Positions 62,801-64,000 of a stretch of 64,000 nt of DNA are shown piece after piece. The number at the start of each line of letters is the position of its first letter. Positions within the stretch are counted from its first letter, which is position 1. This DNA comes from Mactra quadrangularis. Lineage: Eukaryota > Mollusca > Bivalvia > Venerida > Mactridae. The stretch is from NCBI GenBank assembly GCA_025267735.1, contig CM046299.1, forward strand, positions 23,582,232-23,646,231. The letters are read 5' to 3'. Below the pieces are notes generated by a model, which saw nothing but the letters and a program-made list of their open reading frames with translations, was not told where the DNA came from and searched no databases. Both the position numbers and the translations under genes were made by a program.

Positions 62801-63627
62801 CAATGCAGTGGTCACAGATGCATGTTAAACATTGGATAAATTGGGCTGTTAATGAATTTAAATTAGTGAATGTAGAGACAGATAATTTTAATATGACAGG
62901 AGCTGAATTATGTGATATGTCACATAGTGATTTTGTTAAATATATACCACATGATAAAGGGGATATTTTCTGGACACATTTAGAACTTCTTAGGAAGTGT
63001 AAATTTGTTGGTAAGTATTTGTTGCGCATACAATATCTGCCCAATTTGAATATTCACAACAATACTTATGTTCTCACATTCAATAAAATTATAAGACATA
63101 AATCAGAGGAGTAAAGTGTATGTGGCACTGACAGTTAAATGAAATTTAATATTATTATACAAGTTTGTTCTGTTGCAAGGTCTATGCTGGAAATCATTTT
63201 TAGATTTGAAATATAGTCTGTTTGATGTTAAGCTTTTTTTGTTATCATTGTTCTAATATGAACAGTCCCACTCAGTTTGCTAATGTAATGTTTTCATAGA
63301 TTGAAATTGATGATTTATATATACATGGGTGCAAGTTTTCAGGTTCATGCCTGAAATTCAGGTTTTTGTGTGTCTAAAATGATTTATTTTCTTTATTTTC
63401 CCTATATAAATTGACAAAATTTCAGGATTTCAGGTTTTTTTTAAATTCTTGCACCCATGTATATGAATTATACATTTCTGTGTGCTATATATAACTAGTC
63501 GCTCATACAGCAAGTGAGATTTAAGGTGTACTAATTTGTCATAAACATGAGTCAATATTTATGATTTCAGCTGTAATGCAGCAGCCAGCACCTAATCCTG
63601 TGGCAACAATAACTGTAGCAACATCAG
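56859..63627 (+). CDS. GABPA: GA-binding protein alpha chain (ETS factor), partial, 341 codons in window
   Basis: Coding exons: 56859-56922, 57363-57508, 57726-57811, 58900-59071, 59498-59582, 60021-60095, 60833-60958, 62798-63010 and 63571-63627, ending at a donor (GTAACA). Each junction is GT-AG and in phase. The N-terminal GABP/OST ubiquitin-like domain (about residues 100-200) includes LRLQCSLADHQFYLQD and KPKINILDILKP, very close to vertebrate GABPA. The SAM/Pointed domain (about 240-320) includes REQERLKIPFDPMQWS, HVKHWINWAV and FWTHLELLRKC. GABPA binds GGAA sites with GABPB and drives nuclear genes for mitochondrial respiration. An acidic N-terminal extension (about 95 residues with DSQIIQDDSHIIQD) is longer than in mammals. 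The ETS domain is absent and should be encoded beyond 64000. An acceptor ends at 56838, leaving 20 nt of 5' UTR in this exon; the non-coding first exon lies near 54.6 kb. Confidence 0.93.
58318..58844. mobile_element. PIF/Harbinger-like MITE in GABPA intron 3 (527 bp)
   Basis: Ends GGGCGCGTTGC and GCAACGCACCC, flanked by TAA on both sides (58315-58317 and 58845-58847). The subterminal arms also pair (CGCTACGTTTCGC against GCTACGAAGCG-type copies). The interior is CpG-rich and contains TTACGTCAC (CRE-like, near 58458) and AAGATGGCGGC (58471-58481, YY1-like). It ends 55 bp before the acceptor of GABPA exon 4. Confidence 0.7.
60332..60606 (+). repeat. 47-bp minisatellite, six near-identical copies
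   Basis: Units start at 60332, 60379, 60426, 60473, 60520 and 60567; the last is truncated. The unit contains ACATTAAGTTGTGATTTTTC and AGAATGTAAGAATATAC. Copies differ mainly at one base (CACATT or TACATT). It lies in GABPA intron 6. Near-identity points to recent expansion. Confidence 0.9.
61214..62590. mobile_element. hAT-like non-autonomous element (1377 bp) in GABPA intron 7
   Basis: CAGGGATGAGCC and GGCTCATCCCTG are perfect 12-bp inverted ends. AGCCA lies directly outside both (61209-61213 and 62591-62595). CAGGG-type ends fit hAT; a 5-bp duplication is shorter than the usual 8 bp but is known for one hAT subgroup. Inner ends carry short palindromes (GGCGAAGAAGTCGCCC on the left, AGGGAGAAGTCACTTCTCCCT on the right). 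No transposase frame was found. Confidence 0.65.
63319..63464. mobile_element. Small MITE with perfect 17-bp inverted ends (146 bp)
   Basis: ATATACATGGGTGCAAG (63319-63335) and CTTGCACCCATGTATAT (63448-63464) are exact inverted partners. The interior holds opposed CAGGTT-type stretches and is non-coding. It lies in GABPA intron 8, about 105 bp before exon 9. Confidence 0.65.
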
Positions 63628-64000
63628 GTAACATTTCATTATATATATAAATGATAATACATGTACATAAATTATTATACATTTTGGTCAATATGATATT
63701 TTTTTATTTAAGAAGTTATACATATCATGTAAACCTAGTTAAGTTATTTATGCTTGATTCTCAATTCCTAATAGATGGTCAGTATTTATTTGGTGGTTAT
63801 TCTAGAAATCAGAAAATAGCAGGGAAGCAGAAAAAAGGGACAATGTGCATCAGAGGGTTAATGGAGTAAATGGGCTGAGTGCAGGGCCCTGCAGAATCTA
63901 TCTTTAAAATAATCACAAAGTGAATAACTCATAATGACTGAGACTGTAACATACTTAATGATCAGCTAGTTTGCTATTTATCTTCATAATGAATCAAGTA

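Overview
This is a 64-kb piece of an animal nuclear genome, most likely a bivalve mollusc. It is AT-rich. Its genes have many small exons with consensus GT-AG introns of 0.1 to 4 kb, and the introns are packed with tRNA-derived SINEs, MITEs and other repeats of a molluscan type. Class and species are inferred from this style; no species-specific marker was seen. There is no bacterial operon structure, CRISPR array, rRNA or convincing functional tRNA.

Five protein genes can be rebuilt exon by exon with every reading phase consistent. (1) SLC43A3-like transporter, plus strand, 5203-24461, 11 coding exons, 568 aa. (2) RSPH1, a radial-spoke MORN-repeat protein, minus strand, 32011-40095, 7 coding exons, 310 aa. 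(3) PIH1D2, a dynein-arm assembly cofactor, plus strand, 42465-47086, 4 coding exons, 342 aa. (4) ATP5PF, ATP synthase coupling factor 6, minus strand, 50338-51742, 3 coding exons, 119 aa. (5) GABPA, an ETS-family factor, plus strand, from 56859 and running off the right edge. Its N-terminal and Pointed domains are present; the ETS DNA-binding domain must lie beyond 64000.

The genes form two divergent pairs. RSPH1 and PIH1D2 are both motile-cilium genes and diverge from a 2.4-kb interval. ATP5PF and GABPA diverge from a compact region near 54.5-54.65 kb that holds an E-box and several ETS-type GGAA sites. The same ATP5PF/GABPA head-to-head arrangement with a bidirectional promoter is known in mammals, so this looks like a gene pair preserved since early bilaterians, with a possible GABP autoregulatory loop.

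The rest is repeats. There are four tRNA-derived SINE copies of at least two families (one with target-site duplications) and a LINE 3' remnant. DNA-transposon remnants are bounded by terminal inverted repeats and target-site duplications: PIF/Harbinger-like (TTA/TAA), pogo-like and Tc1-like (TA), mariner-like (TA), hAT-like (5 or 8 bp) and a Mutator-like element with a 9-bp duplication. There are also foldback elements and several tandem arrays. The least explained structure is a cluster of five copies of TGTCCCGTACGTTA spaced about 190 or 360 bp apart in an RSPH1 intron, with unrelated DNA between the copies. No clearly new multi-gene system was found; the strongest leads are the two divergent pairs and that motif cluster.
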